A stretch of 64,000 nt of DNA from the NCBI RefSeq assembly GCF_000758705.1, contig NZ_CP009287.1, positions 2,170,001 through 2,234,000 on the forward strand, in the 5' to 3' direction. The notes under the pieces were generated by a model. It saw only the letters and a program-made list of their open reading frames with translations, was not told where the DNA came from and did not search any database. The stretch is from Paenibacillus graminis (GTDB taxonomy: Bacteria > Bacillota > Bacilli > Paenibacillales > Paenibacillaceae). This document shows positions 36,795 through 45,778 of this stretch, piece after piece. How positions within the stretch are numbered: the first letter of the stretch is position 1; every line of letters starts with the position of its first letter. The position numbers were made by a program, and so were the translations under genes.

Positions 36795-37103
36795 TTGACA
36801 AACGAGCAGATTGGCCAAGAAGAAGAACCGGAAATTATCTATATTCCCGACGAGGAAGGTAATGAAGAGGAATTTGAGGTCATTATGAAGTTTGAAGTTG
36901 ACGGTTCGGATGCCAAGTATATGATGGTGGTTCCGCTGGATTCCGAGGATGAAGAGAGCGATGAGGTGTATGCGTTCCGTTATGAAGAAGACGGTGACGA
37001 TCTTCAGCTCTTTATGATCGAGAATGACGAGGAATGGGCGATTGTTGAGGAGACCTTCAATACGTTGGTGGATGAGCTGGACGGAGGAGCGGGGAATGAC
37101 TGA
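36795..37103 (+). CDS. yrzB: DUF1292 protein (YrzB), first copy
   Basis: A small, very acidic 102-residue protein with the DUF1292 pattern: IIYIPDEEGNEEEFEVIMKFEVDG, then YMMVVPLDSED and VYAFRYEEDGDDLQLFMIENDEEW. Its molecular role is not established. TTG 36795 is chosen because GAGGGGTGTG precedes it and the product begins MTNEQIGQ; an ATG at 36762 in the same frame lies inside ruvX and adds unrelated residues. It overlaps the next gene by eight bases. Confidence 0.85.
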   Translation: MTNEQIGQEEEPEIIYIPDEEGNEEEFEVIMKFEVDGSDAKYMMVVPLDSEDEESDEVYAFRYEEDGDDLQLFMIENDEEWAIVEETFNTLVDELDGGAGND

Positions 37104-37404
37104 TTTTTCCGCCGATCAGGTGGTTTGGACTTCAAAACTCAAAGAAGCATATGGAGAAACAGTAGAACTGGAAGACGAGCAGGGCAAATCTTCCGTTTAC
37201 GATATTATTGCCGAGTTTGAAGTCGGCAGCCGCGCGTATGCGGTGCTGGCCGATTCCGGGAAGGGCGCCGAACAGGAGATTCTGCGGATTGTGGTTTCTC
37301 CTGACGGGCTTCCTGAACTGGAGAGCATCGTGGATGACGAGGAATGGGAAGATGTCTCCGAGTTGTATGACGAGCTGACTTTTTCCGTTGACGAGAGCGA
37401 ATAA
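37096..37404 (+). CDS. DUF1292 protein, second tandem copy
   Basis: Also 102 residues and acidic. It follows the same plan as its upstream neighbour (VELEDEQGKSSVYDIIAEFEVGSRAYAVLAD, EILRIVVSPDG, IVDDEEWEDVSELYDEL) but is clearly diverged. ATG 37096 follows GGAGGAG and overlaps the previous stop by eight bases. B. subtilis has one such gene at this place, as I recall; here there are two in tandem, probably an old duplication. Function unknown. Confidence 0.85.
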   Translation: MTDFSADQVVWTSKLKEAYGETVELEDEQGKSSVYDIIAEFEVGSRAYAVLADSGKGAEQEILRIVVSPDGLPELESIVDDEEWEDVSELYDELTFSVDESE

Positions 37405-37561
37405 GCTGCAGTTAGACAGGCGATATCAAAGTTTGGCACGGAAGAGGAGGGCGGAATTTTTCCGCGCTCTTTTTGCTTGTGCGGCATATGTCCGCAAAAT
37501 ATATGTTGAATTTGAGACAATACAATTTTATACTTTATAGTCGGAAAGTGAGGAGTGACAT

Positions 37562-38602
37562 TTGAAAGCGGCAATCCGCACAGTGCTCATTATCATCCTG
37601 TTGCTGGCAGCATTGGGAGGCGGGGGGGCCTGGTACATCTGGAATGGCATGCAGCCAGTGGAGCCGGGCCAACCGGTAACGTTTACGATAGAGAAGGGGA
37701 TGGGCAGCTCGGAAATTGCTGACCTGCTCGAAGAAAACGGCATTATTCGAAAAGGTTTGTTTTTCAAAGGCTACTTGAAGTGGGTCAAGGAAGGGTCCAG
37801 CTTCAAGGCCGGCACGTATACCGCTGCTCCAGGGGATACCTATGATGCCCTTATTGCCCGTCTGAATGCAGGGGATGTGGTGAAGAAGGCGACAGTGGTC
37901 TTTACGATTCCTGAAGGATATACAGCCAAGCAGATTGCAGATAAGCTTGCTGCTGCCTGGAATCAGAAGCCTGAAGTATTCCTGAACATTATAGATTCGG
38001 GAGCGGGGCTTGAAGCGGTAAGCAGGCTGGGGATTCCTGAGAACAGCCAGCTGCGCCACCGCCTGGAGGGCTACTTGTTCCCGGAAACGTATGAACTGGT
38101 GAAGGAGAGCACCCCGGAGCAGGTTGTTGAGGCGATGCTGGAGCAGCTTGAGAAGAAGCTGGACACTATCCAGGGCTGGCAAGCCAAGCTCAAGGAACGC
38201 GGACTCTCCCTGCATGAGCTGCTAACGGTGGCTTCACTTGTGGAGCGCGAGGTTGTAGTAGACAGTGAGCGTCCGATTGTAGCCGGTGTGATCTATAACA
38301 GGCTGGATAAAGGTCAGAAGCTGGAGATCGACGCAACTGTCCAGTACCTCCTTGATAAGCAGAAGGAGCGGCTGTATGAGAAGGATCTGAAGGCAGACAG
38401 TCCTTATAATACGTATAAAAATGAAGGTCTTCCGCCGGGACCGATCAGCAGTCCCGGACTTGCTTCCATTCAGGCTGCCCTCGTGCCGGAAGCGTCGGAT
38501 TATTATTTCTATGTGACCAAAAAAGATGGCTCACAAGGCCATTTATTCGGCAAAACCTACAAGGAACATTTAGCCAATATCAAAAAAAGTGAACAAAATT
38601 AG
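37562..38602 (+). CDS. mltG: Endolytic murein transglycosylase MltG
   Basis: A 346-residue single-pass membrane enzyme that cuts nascent glycan strands and so helps release peptidoglycan chains. The membrane segment is at about 5-26. A LysM-like region (about 35-110) precedes the YceG catalytic domain, with the catalytic Glu in ASLVEREV, IYNRLDKGQKLEIDATVQY and SPYNTYKNEGLPPGPISSPG, all family hallmarks. The start is TTG 37562, with GTGAGGAG 7 bases upstream. It stands 157 bases after the second DUF1292 gene and 60 bases before yrrN. Confidence 0.95.
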   Translation: MKAAIRTVLIIILLLAALGGGGAWYIWNGMQPVEPGQPVTFTIEKGMGSSEIADLLEENGIIRKGLFFKGYLKWVKEGSSFKAGTYTAAPGDTYDALIARLNAGDVVKKATVVFTIPEGYTAKQIADKLAAAWNQKPEVFLNIIDSGAGLEAVSRLGIPENSQLRHRLEGYLFPETYELVKESTPEQVVEAMLEQLEKKLDTIQGWQAKLKERGLSLHELLTVASLVEREVVVDSERPIVAGVIYNRLDKGQKLEIDATVQYLLDKQKERLYEKDLKADSPYNTYKNEGLPPGPISSPGLASIQAALVPEASDYYFYVTKKDGSQGHLFGKTYKEHLANIKKSEQN

Positions 38603-38662
38603 CTGGTAACCTATTAAAATAGAGTGTGATGCGGCAATAACCGCGAAGTAGGAGGATGCAAC

Positions 38663-39595
38663 ATGAATAACAAACCGGAGCTGCTGGCGACAGCCGCTTC
38701 CTTGGAAGAAGCAGCTGTGCTGCTGAAAGCCGGGGCCGATGCGCTGCTGATTGGCGATGACCGCTTTGGCATGCGGCTGGCAGGCCACTTTTCGCTGGAA
38801 GATATTGCAGAAGTCGTTAAGCTGGCCCATGAGCAAGACTGCAAGGTCTATGCAGGCCTCGGCGGCCTAATGTCGAACCGCCTGCTGGACGAGCTTCCCG
38901 CTTATGTACAAGCGATTGGGGAACTGGGTGTAGACGGCGTTGAATTCGGCGATCCGGCAGTGCTTGCCGCCGTAAAGAGGGAAGCCCCGCTTTTGAAGCT
39001 GCATTGGAACGCGGAAATGACCTCAACCAACTACGCCACAGCCAATTACTGGGGGCGCAAGGGCGCTTCGCGGGTCGTGCTGGCCCGGGAGCTGAATATG
39101 GACGAAATGACGGAAATGGTGCCGCTGCTGGAAGTTGAAGCCCAGGTGCAGGTCCATGGTATGACGAATATTTATCATTCCAAACGCAAGCTGGTGGCGA
39201 GCTATATGTCTCATCAGGGCCGTCCTAGCGATGGCGGAAGCTTGGGCAAGGAGCGCGGCCTGTTCCTCATCGAGGCAGAGCGCCCGAATGAGAAGTTCCC
39301 GATCTATGAGGATGTGAACGGCACGCATATTATGAGCTCCGATGATATCTGCATTCTGGAGGATCTGCATTTTCTGCTGAAGGCCGGGGTGCACAGCCTG
39401 AAGATTGAAGGGCTGCTGAAGCCCGTTGCTTACAACGCAGCTGTCGTCAAGGCTTACCGTCATGCCATGGACCTCTACGCGGCTGATCCTGAGAGTTATG
39501 CTTTCCAGGAGAGTTGGATGGATGGCATCCGGGCGCTGCAGGACCCTGAGCGCGAGCTGTCTTTTGGCTTCTTTTATAAGGAGCAGGTGTATTAA
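38663..39595 (+). CDS. yrrN: Peptidase U32-like tRNA hydroxylation protein (TrhP1/YrrN type)
   Basis: 310 residues of the U32 fold (LLATAASLEEAAVLLKAGADALLIGDDRFG; YHSKRKLVASYMSHQG; SLKIEGLLKPVAYNAAVVKAYRHAMDLY). In B. subtilis YrrN works with YrrO in prephenate-dependent hydroxylation of U34 in tRNA. Like YrrN it lacks the cysteine cluster found in its neighbour. GTAGGAGG precedes the ATG. It is separated from yrrO by 260 bases that hold the structured intergenic element, which is unusual because the pair is normally close together. Confidence 0.9.
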   Translation: MNNKPELLATAASLEEAAVLLKAGADALLIGDDRFGMRLAGHFSLEDIAEVVKLAHEQDCKVYAGLGGLMSNRLLDELPAYVQAIGELGVDGVEFGDPAVLAAVKREAPLLKLHWNAEMTSTNYATANYWGRKGASRVVLARELNMDEMTEMVPLLEVEAQVQVHGMTNIYHSKRKLVASYMSHQGRPSDGGSLGKERGLFLIEAERPNEKFPIYEDVNGTHIMSSDDICILEDLHFLLKAGVHSLKIEGLLKPVAYNAAVVKAYRHAMDLYAADPESYAFQESWMDGIRALQDPERELSFGFFYKEQVY

Positions 39596-39654
39596 AATAT
39601 AAATAATGCTTTGCTGATTTAAATTCGAACTTAAAGCTTAACCTTAAAGATAAA

Positions 39655-39789
39655 GTAACGGAGGGAAGGTTTGGAACTGTAGGAGCGAATGCGTCCGCCT
39701 TTGTCTCCGGATGTTATCCGCAAAGCGGTACAAATCAGAAACATCTGGAGACAACAGCGGCCGGAAGTCCAAACACTTTCCGTAGTCAC
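39655..39789. repeat. Structured intergenic element, copy 1
   Basis: About 135 bases. The outer stem pairs GTAACGGAGGG...GTTTGGA with TCCAAAC...TCCG...GTCAC. The central 15-bp stem pairs TTGTCTCCGGATGTT with AACATCTGGAGACAA and encloses a CCGC-AAA-GCGG hairpin. A second copy lies at 48405-48543. It fills most of the gap between yrrN and yrrO. No open frame or T-run is associated with it. Confidence 0.9.
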
Positions 39790-39855
39790 GTTCATATCTG
39801 AAAGGAAAGTTTTTGATTGGTTTTATACAGCAAAGAAATGGAGGGGAGAACAGGA

Positions 39856-41187
39856 ATGGGAACCATGACCAAGCCGCAATACAAGGGCAAACGTTACCGT
39901 CTGGACAAACCGGAGCTCCTTGCTCCGGCGGGTAATCTGGAGAAATTGAAATTCGCCGTACATTATGGTGCGGATGCAGTATATATTGGAGGACAGAAAT
40001 ACGGCCTGCGCTCGGGGGCGGATAATTTCAGCTTCGAGGAAATGCGCGAAGGCGTCGAATTTGCCAAAAAATACGGCGCCAAGGTTTTTGTCGCCACGAA
40101 TATTTATGCCCACAATGAAGATATCGCCGGGATTGAAGAATACCTGCGCAACCTGTATGAAGCGGGGATCGCTGCCATTATCGTGGCTGATCCGGCCATC
40201 GTGGATACCGCCCGCCGGCTGGTGCCGGGCCTTGAGGTGCACCTGAGCACCCAGCAGTCCACACTCAACTGGCAGGCCGTGTCTTTCTGGAAGGAAGAAG
40301 GGCTGCCGCGCGTCGTCCTCGGCCGTGAAACGAGCCTGGAGGAAATCGCCGAAATTAAGCAGCATGTCGATATCGAAATTGAGAGCTTCATTCATGGAGC
40401 AATGTGCTCCTCCTACTCCGGCCGCTGTGTGCTGTCCAACCACTTCACGGACCGCGATTCGAACCGCGGCGGCTGCTGTCAGTCCTGCCGCTGGAAATAT
40501 GACCTGTTCGAGGATGCCCGGCCTGAAGGCGCATGGGTATCCGAAGAAGACCAGGCCCAGGCGCAGCAGCAGCCGCTGCCGCTGCAGCCGGGCGTAACCC
40601 AGCTTCCGCTGCATCAGCCGGAGGATAATCCATTCTCCATGGGCTCGAAGGATCTGTGCATGCTGGAGAGCATTCCGGAGCTGATCGAAGCCGGGATTGA
40701 CAGCTTCAAGATTGAAGGGCGGATGAAGTCCATCCACTATGTAGCGACGGTCGTCAACGCTTACCGCAAAGCCATCGATGCATATATGGCTGACCCGGAA
40801 GGGTATGTGCTGAAGCCCGAATGGCTGGAAGAGCTGCAGAAAGCGGCGAACCGCCCGCTGAATACAGGGTTTTTCTATGATACACCGGATCATGAGGACC
40901 ATATTTATGAGCCTGAGGAAAAGGCGGCCCCTTATGACTTTGCCGGACTGGTGCTGGAGTATGATGCTGCGAGCGGAACCGTGCTCATTCAGCAGCGCAA
41001 CCACTTCAAGCCGGGGCAGGAAGTGGAGTTCTTCGGTCCTGATAACACGTTCTTCAAGCAGACGGTAGGCGAGATTTGGGATGAGGAAGGCCAGCCGCTG
41101 GATGCTGCCCGTCATCCGCTGCAGCGGGTGCGCATGAAGGTAGACCAGCCGGTTGCATATTTCGACATGATGCGCAAGAAAAAATAG
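39856..41187 (+). CDS. yrrO: Peptidase U32-like tRNA hydroxylation protein (TrhP2/YrrO type)
   Basis: A 443-residue U32 family protein. The N-terminal barrel has KPELLAPAGNLEKLKFAVHYGADAVYIGG. The hallmark cysteine cluster in CSSYSGRCVLSNH and GGCCQSCRWKY probably holds an iron-sulfur cluster. SFKIEGRMKSIHYVATVVNAYRKA and a C-terminal beta-barrel follow. With YrrN it is expected to hydroxylate U34 of tRNAs. ATG 39856 is chosen because GGAGGGGAG ends about 7 bases upstream; a TTG at 39817 and an ATG at 39865 are less good. The insert EDQAQAQQQPLPLQPGVTQL after the cluster is a Gln/Pro-rich loop. A terminator follows at 41207. Confidence 0.93.
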   Translation: MGTMTKPQYKGKRYRLDKPELLAPAGNLEKLKFAVHYGADAVYIGGQKYGLRSGADNFSFEEMREGVEFAKKYGAKVFVATNIYAHNEDIAGIEEYLRNLYEAGIAAIIVADPAIVDTARRLVPGLEVHLSTQQSTLNWQAVSFWKEEGLPRVVLGRETSLEEIAEIKQHVDIEIESFIHGAMCSSYSGRCVLSNHFTDRDSNRGGCCQSCRWKYDLFEDARPEGAWVSEEDQAQAQQQPLPLQPGVTQLPLHQPEDNPFSMGSKDLCMLESIPELIEAGIDSFKIEGRMKSIHYVATVVNAYRKAIDAYMADPEGYVLKPEWLEELQKAANRPLNTGFFYDTPDHEDHIYEPEEKAAPYDFAGLVLEYDAASGTVLIQQRNHFKPGQEVEFFGPDNTFFKQTVGEIWDEEGQPLDAARHPLQRVRMKVDQPVAYFDMMRKKK

Positions 41188-41206
41188 TGCATTTTGCGTT
41201 CATTAC

Positions 41207-41245
41207 AGGAGTGCACCTCTGAGAGGAGGGGCATTCCTTTTTTTG
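41207..41245 (+). terminator. Terminator of the housekeeping block
   Basis: AGGAGTGCACCTC pairs with GAGGGGCATTCCT (with mismatches), followed by seven T. It lies 20 bases after the yrrO stop. Confidence 0.85.
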
Positions 41246-41309
41246 CGTTAGAATAAAATGGAAAATCGCTAAAATATATAAAGAATCTGTGGTAATTTCT
41301 AAAGAAATC

Positions 41310-41337
41310 TAAGTATTTATACCCAGTCTGCCGATAT
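41310..41337 (+). promoter_or_regulatory. Sigma-D type promoter for chemoreceptor gene
   Basis: TAAG, 16 bases, GCCGATAT. The -10 matches the sigma-D (motility) consensus exactly and the -35 in three of four bases. It is 55 bases upstream of the chemoreceptor ATG. Confidence 0.8.
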
Positions 41338-41343
41338 AAAGAA

Positions 41344-41357
41344 GAGCGAACGCTTAC
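41344..41357. promoter_or_regulatory. cre-like catabolite control site
   Basis: On the minus strand TGTAAGCGTTCGCT, one mismatch from the cre consensus. It lies just downstream of the sigma-D -10, where bound CcpA would block transcription. Confidence 0.45.
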
Positions 41358-41391
41358 ATATGTCTTTTAATCTAACTGGCAGGTGATTATA

Positions 41392-43680
41392 ATGGTTGCT
41401 CCTAAACGGGACAGCAATGGGGAAGAGAAGAAAGAGAGAAGGCAGAAATTGACAAAGAAAAATAAGACCAGCAAGAAACCGCCGTCAAACGTCCAGAAAT
41501 CTGAGGCAAACCCGGCAGGTGTAGAACAGGCAGCAGTTAAGGAAGCGGCCTCAGCCAATGGAAAAGGGTCTGCCTTGTCCTTCAAGGGAGTGCTGCATGG
41601 CTCGGTTCGCCAGGTCAAGAGAGTTAACCCGAATAAGTCGGTTGGGGTGAAGCTGTTCCTGATCTTTTTATCCTCAATTGTAGTAGTCGTATTGGCTCTA
41701 GGGCTGTTGTCCTATAATAAGGCTAAAAACACAATTAAAGAAAATGTGTCGGAAGCGAACCGCCAGACCATTATTCAGACTTCGGAGAAGCTTGATATTA
41801 CGCTTAAACAATATGAGAGTCTGGCGATGCAGCTCTTTTTTGATCCGCAAATGCAGAACAACCTGACAGACCTGGTGTCTGCATCGTCAAGTTATGATAA
41901 ATTCGTGGCTACGGATGCGATCAGTAAGAAGCTTTCCAGCCAAACGACAACGGATTCTAATATCGTTGCGATTACACTGGTTCCAACATCTACGGATTAC
42001 GATATCGTTTCAAGCGGAAGCTCCGGCATGAAGCTGGACAACATCAGAGACCAGGAATGGTACAAGACAGCGGTAGCGAATGCCGAAAACTACCAGAGCT
42101 ACTATTCAAAAGAAGTCAAATCCGCACAGAACTATTGGTTCCCTACGGCTGTAGCAGGAGAAAACGGGAAAAATATTGCGATGGTCAGAGCGCTTAAAAA
42201 CCTCGGAGCCAATTCAGGCTATGTCATTCTGCTTGAACTGAAGAACACCCTGCTGGAGGAAGCTTTCGACAGTGTTACCCTTGGGGATGGTTCCCGGATT
42301 CAGCTCGTTTCCCCGGACGGGACAGTAGTTGCTTCGTCCAATCCTGAAGAGGATGGCAAAGCATCAGAGCTTGGATTTATTAAGGAGAGCAAAACGAACA
42401 GTAAGAGCCAGGATGCCGAAGATGCAAACGGAGAAGATGTTCTGGCGGTCTACAGTCCCATGGTCAAAGCGGACTGGAAGCTGGCAGGCATTGTACCTAC
42501 CGGTGAACTGGTGAAGGCGGCTACTCCAATCCTGTTCACCACCTTCCTGGCCGCCATAGCTGCAGCGGTGCTGGCCGTTCTGGTCGGGATTGTGATGGTT
42601 CGGATGATCGCCCGGCCGCTGGCCCGGTTGAAGGATCTGATGGTCGAAGGCGCAAAGGGCGACCTGAGCGTACGCACCGAATATGTATCCAAGGATGAAA
42701 TCGGTGAATTATCTGCTTCCTTTAATACGATGATGGAGCGGATCACGGAGCTCGTTGCCCAGACAACGGATACGGCCCGTGAAGTACTGGAAACCGCAGG
42801 CGAGCTTGGCGATGCTTCCCGCAAGACAGCAATCTCCGCGAAGGAAATCGCTGCAGCGACCGAAGAGATAGCCGGCGGTGCAGGAAGTCTGGCTCAGGAG
42901 GCCGAGCGCGGCAATGAGCTTACCGATTTGATTGGAACTCAAATGCAGAGCGTAATCGCCGCAAATGCCGAGATGGACGAGGCCGCGCGCGGAGTGGGAG
43001 AAGCCAGCGGCCAAGGGGCGAAGCAGCTGGAAGAGCTGCTGACGCAGACCAGCCGCACCGGAGAAATGACCACTGCGCTGGTTGACCGGGTCAATAATCT
43101 GAAAGAAACAGTATCCTCGGTCATCAAAGTACTGGACGTGATGAAGAACATCACGCAGCAGACGAACATCCTGTCGCTTAATGCCACGATAGAGGCAGCA
43201 AGAGCTGGTGAAGCGGGACGCGGATTTATGGTCGTTGCCGATGAGGTCCGCCAATTGGCCGACCAGTCCAAACAGTCCATTGCCGTTGTAGCCGGAATTA
43301 CCGATAAGATTATTACTGAAATGAATGAGACCGTGGCCGTATTGTCTGAGGTTGCACCGCTCTTCAAGCAGCAGATGACCTCGGTGAAGAGCACCAGCGA
43401 GATCTTTGTATCCGTACAAGGTCAAATGGATGATTTCATCTCCAGCCTGGAGTCGGTTACGGGGGCTATCGACAGCCTGAATCATTCCCAGGGTGTCTTG
43501 TCCGATGCCATGAGTAATGTTAGCGCGGTGGCACAGCAATCTTCAGCCACCTCGGAAGAGGTTGCCTCCCTGAGCAATGAACAGCAGAATGTGAGTGATC
43601 AGCTCGTTGCGCTGTCCGGCAAACTGGAAGGCGCCTCAACCCAGCTGAAAGACAAGCTGTCACTGTTTACGATCAAATAG
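41392..43680 (+). CDS. Methyl-accepting chemotaxis protein 1
   Basis: A 762-residue transmembrane chemoreceptor. An unusually long Lys-rich cytoplasmic N-terminus (about 80 residues) precedes TM1 (about 88-107). The extracellular sensor at about 110-375 is dCache-like ([31 protein letters not shown]). TM2 is about 381-404, followed by HAMP and a signalling domain with the conserved hairpin tip [34 protein letters not shown] 41392 follows AGGTGATT; the in-frame GTG 41383 lies within that ribosome site. A sigma-D promoter puts it in the motility regulon. It is paralogous to the receptor at 61792 and sits next to the kinase and binding protein of the mannan locus, so it may sense related sugars. 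The ligand is unknown. Confidence 0.93.
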   Translation: MVAPKRDSNGEEKKERRQKLTKKNKTSKKPPSNVQKSEANPAGVEQAAVKEAASANGKGSALSFKGVLHGSVRQVKRVNPNKSVGVKLFLIFLSSIVVVVLALGLLSYNKAKNTIKENVSEANRQTIIQTSEKLDITLKQYESLAMQLFFDPQMQNNLTDLVSASSSYDKFVATDAISKKLSSQTTTDSNIVAITLVPTSTDYDIVSSGSSGMKLDNIRDQEWYKTAVANAENYQSYYSKEVKSAQNYWFPTAVAGENGKNIAMVRALKNLGANSGYVILLELKNTLLEEAFDSVTLGDGSRIQLVSPDGTVVASSNPEEDGKASELGFIKESKTNSKSQDAEDANGEDVLAVYSPMVKADWKLAGIVPTGELVKAATPILFTTFLAAIAAAVLAVLVGIVMVRMIARPLARLKDLMVEGAKGDLSVRTEYVSKDEIGELSASFNTMMERITELVAQTTDTAREVLETAGELGDASRKTAISAKEIAAATEEIAGGAGSLAQEAERGNELTDLIGTQMQSVIAANAEMDEAARGVGEASGQGAKQLEELLTQTSRTGEMTTALVDRVNNLKETVSSVIKVLDVMKNITQQTNILSLNATIEAARAGEAGRGFMVVADEVRQLADQSKQSIAVVAGITDKIITEMNETVAVLSEVAPLFKQQMTSVKSTSEIFVSVQGQMDDFISSLESVTGAIDSLNHSQGVLSDAMSNVSAVAQQSSATSEEVASLSNEQQNVSDQLVALSGKLEGASTQLKDKLSLFTIK

Positions 43681-43709
43681 AAATCAGGGAATCCGAATTC
43701 CTTGTCCTG

Positions 43710-43750
43710 AAGCGTCCCGCAGCCAGCAACTGGCGCGGGGCGCTTTTGTA
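43710..43750 (+). terminator. Terminator of chemoreceptor 1 gene
   Basis: AAGCGTCCCGC pairs with GCGGGGCGCTT and is followed by TTG. It lies 29 bases after the stop. Confidence 0.8.
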
Positions 43751-43816
43751 TGACAGGATCGCCATATGGGCTGAGTAATTCCTTGTACTTCGGCAGGCTA
43801 ACACGTATAATTATTT

Positions 43817-43833
43817 TGTTAGGTAATTGTTAT
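43817..43833 (+). promoter_or_regulatory. Direct repeat TGTTAG-N5-TGTTAT upstream of kinase
   Basis: Two half-sites 11 bases apart, 47 bases before the kinase start. The same arrangement occurs at 56071-56087, before the binding-protein gene. One-turn spacing of direct half-sites suits AraC-type regulators. Confidence 0.45.
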
Positions 43834-43879
43834 GTTCTGTGGAAAAGTTAGGTTAAGCTGAAACGAGGAGAAGGACCCA

Positions 43880-45751
43880 ATGAAAGCAAAACGCAGCCAC
43901 AGCTGGTGGTCCTACATCGTAGACATGGGCATGGAACGCAAGCTGCTCCTGGTCTTTCTGATTATTATTACGCTTCCGCTTTCAGTCATCAGTGTGATCA
44001 GTTTCAAAAGCTACTCCGAATCGATACAGGCGAACACCGTAGCCTATTCGGAAAAGCTGATTGATCAGATGATGGACTCCATTGATGACTACATTGAAGA
44101 TATGAAACGGATCTCGTCCATGCCGGCATATGTTAACGATATCAAGCAGAACCTGGTCCGCTCGAACCGCTATTATGAACAAAAGCAGATGATGAACAGC
44201 AAGGGAGGCGGCACTCAAGTGGCTCCCGGCGACTTCGATCTGCTGCTGTCCATTCAGCGGGGCATTGAGGGCAATATTTCTTTTATTAACAATATTAAGC
44301 GGGGAACGAATTCTGTGTATATTTTCGACGGGTACGGCAACGGATATTATTCTGCCAAGGACGGCGGTGTCCGGCTGGATCTGGAGCAGAGCTACAAGTT
44401 CTGGAGCGAGCAGTCGAGGGATTCCAGCGGCGAGGCGCTGCTTTTTGGCACGCAGGCGTACACAAGCAATCTGCAGAGCACCCGTTATGCCTTTACAGTT
44501 GTCCGCAAAATTGTCGACGGGCTGTGGAATCCTATTGGACTGATCGCAGTCGAAGCCAACATCAGCAATCTGGAAAATCAAGTGGCTGAGCTGGATACCG
44601 TAACCCATGGGAAGTCAATCATTGTGGATGAGAACGGCAAAGTGATCTATGACAGCGGCCGGAAGCTCCTGACTACTGATATTTCCCGTACCCATCTGTT
44701 CCGGCAGGCTGTGGGCAATGCCGGAAGCTTTTATGATACCGTATCCGGTAAGGAACGGCTGAATATATATTCAAGCTCTGCCAAGACCAACTGGAAGGTC
44801 ATCATATCTATTCCTGTGGATGAACTGACCCGCGGGGTGAAGCTTACCCGCAATGCGACCATTGCGGCCACCCTGATTATTATTGTGCTGGCGCTGATCA
44901 TTTCGATCATCCTGTCCTTTGCGCTGACGAAGCCGCTGACCCAAATGATCCAGCTGATGAAAAGGGTGCAGAACGGCGACCTGGATGTGACTTTCCGCGT
45001 CAGACGCCGGGATGAGATCGGACTGCTGGGCCATCAATTCAACCGGATGCTTGCCCGCATCCGGCAGCTGATTCAGGATATCTACCGGATTGAAGAGCAG
45101 AAGAAGGAAGCAGAGCTGCAGGCGCTGCAGAGCCAGATCAATCCGCATTTTATTTACAATACGCTGGAATCCATCCGTATGACCGCAGAGATTAATGATG
45201 ACGTGGAAGCCGCCGATATGATCTCCATTCTGGGCAAGCTCCTGCGTTACAGCACAAGTGATCTGTCCGGGACTACAACCATGAAGCAAGAGCTGCTGTA
45301 TGTCCGCAATTATGTTGAACTGCTGGGCTGCCGCTATCCCGGAAGGTTTGTCCTGCAGATCGATGTTCCCGGGACGCTGGATAACTACTCCATGATTAAG
45401 CTGGTTTTTCAACCGATTATTGAGAATGCGGCCTATCACGGACTTGACGACACGAAGTCCCAGATGCATTTGAGCATCACATGTGAAGTCACAGAGCAGA
45501 AGCTTCTGTTCCATATCCGCGACGATGGCTGCGGAATGGAGCAGGCCACGCTGGACAAGCTCAATGACAGCCTGAAGCATGAGATGCCTCCGAAGAAGAG
45601 CATCAATGGGGGCATCGGCATGAAAAATGTACATCAGCGGATACAGCTCCACTATGGAGCAACCTATGGCATTGAGGTCTTTAGCAGGCCTGGCGAGGGG
45701 ACGGACGTTATTTTGTCCCTGCCCCTGCAGGTCCAGAGCGCCAGGGAATGA
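43880..45751 (+). CDS. YesM-type sensor histidine kinase of the mannan locus
   Basis: A 623-residue membrane kinase. TM1 about 21-41 and TM2 about 327-350 bracket a 280-residue extracytoplasmic sensor. HAMP about 350-400 has KRVQNGDLDVTFRVRRRDEIG. QSQINPHFIYNTLESIRM carries the phospho-acceptor His 423. The ATPase part has FQPIIENAAYHGL, RDDGCGMEQ and GGIGMKNVHQRI. GAGGAGAAGG precedes the ATG. A sugar-binding lipoprotein follows at 27 bases, and there is no response regulator next to it. The nearest unpaired regulator is at 52230, 6.5 kb downstream, and is the likely partner. Confidence 0.92.
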   Translation: MKAKRSHSWWSYIVDMGMERKLLLVFLIIITLPLSVISVISFKSYSESIQANTVAYSEKLIDQMMDSIDDYIEDMKRISSMPAYVNDIKQNLVRSNRYYEQKQMMNSKGGGTQVAPGDFDLLLSIQRGIEGNISFINNIKRGTNSVYIFDGYGNGYYSAKDGGVRLDLEQSYKFWSEQSRDSSGEALLFGTQAYTSNLQSTRYAFTVVRKIVDGLWNPIGLIAVEANISNLENQVAELDTVTHGKSIIVDENGKVIYDSGRKLLTTDISRTHLFRQAVGNAGSFYDTVSGKERLNIYSSSAKTNWKVIISIPVDELTRGVKLTRNATIAATLIIIVLALIISIILSFALTKPLTQMIQLMKRVQNGDLDVTFRVRRRDEIGLLGHQFNRMLARIRQLIQDIYRIEEQKKEAELQALQSQINPHFIYNTLESIRMTAEINDDVEAADMISILGKLLRYSTSDLSGTTTMKQELLYVRNYVELLGCRYPGRFVLQIDVPGTLDNYSMIKLVFQPIIENAAYHGLDDTKSQMHLSITCEVTEQKLLFHIRDDGCGMEQATLDKLNDSLKHEMPPKKSINGGIGMKNVHQRIQLHYGATYGIEVFSRPGEGTDVILSLPLQVQSARE

Positions 45752-45778
45752 AGGGAACAGAATAGAGGAGGAATCCGC

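Noticed and set aside
39823..41115. 430-aa open frame opposite yrrO
   Set aside because: It lies entirely antisense to a well-conserved gene and its translation shows no recognisable domain.
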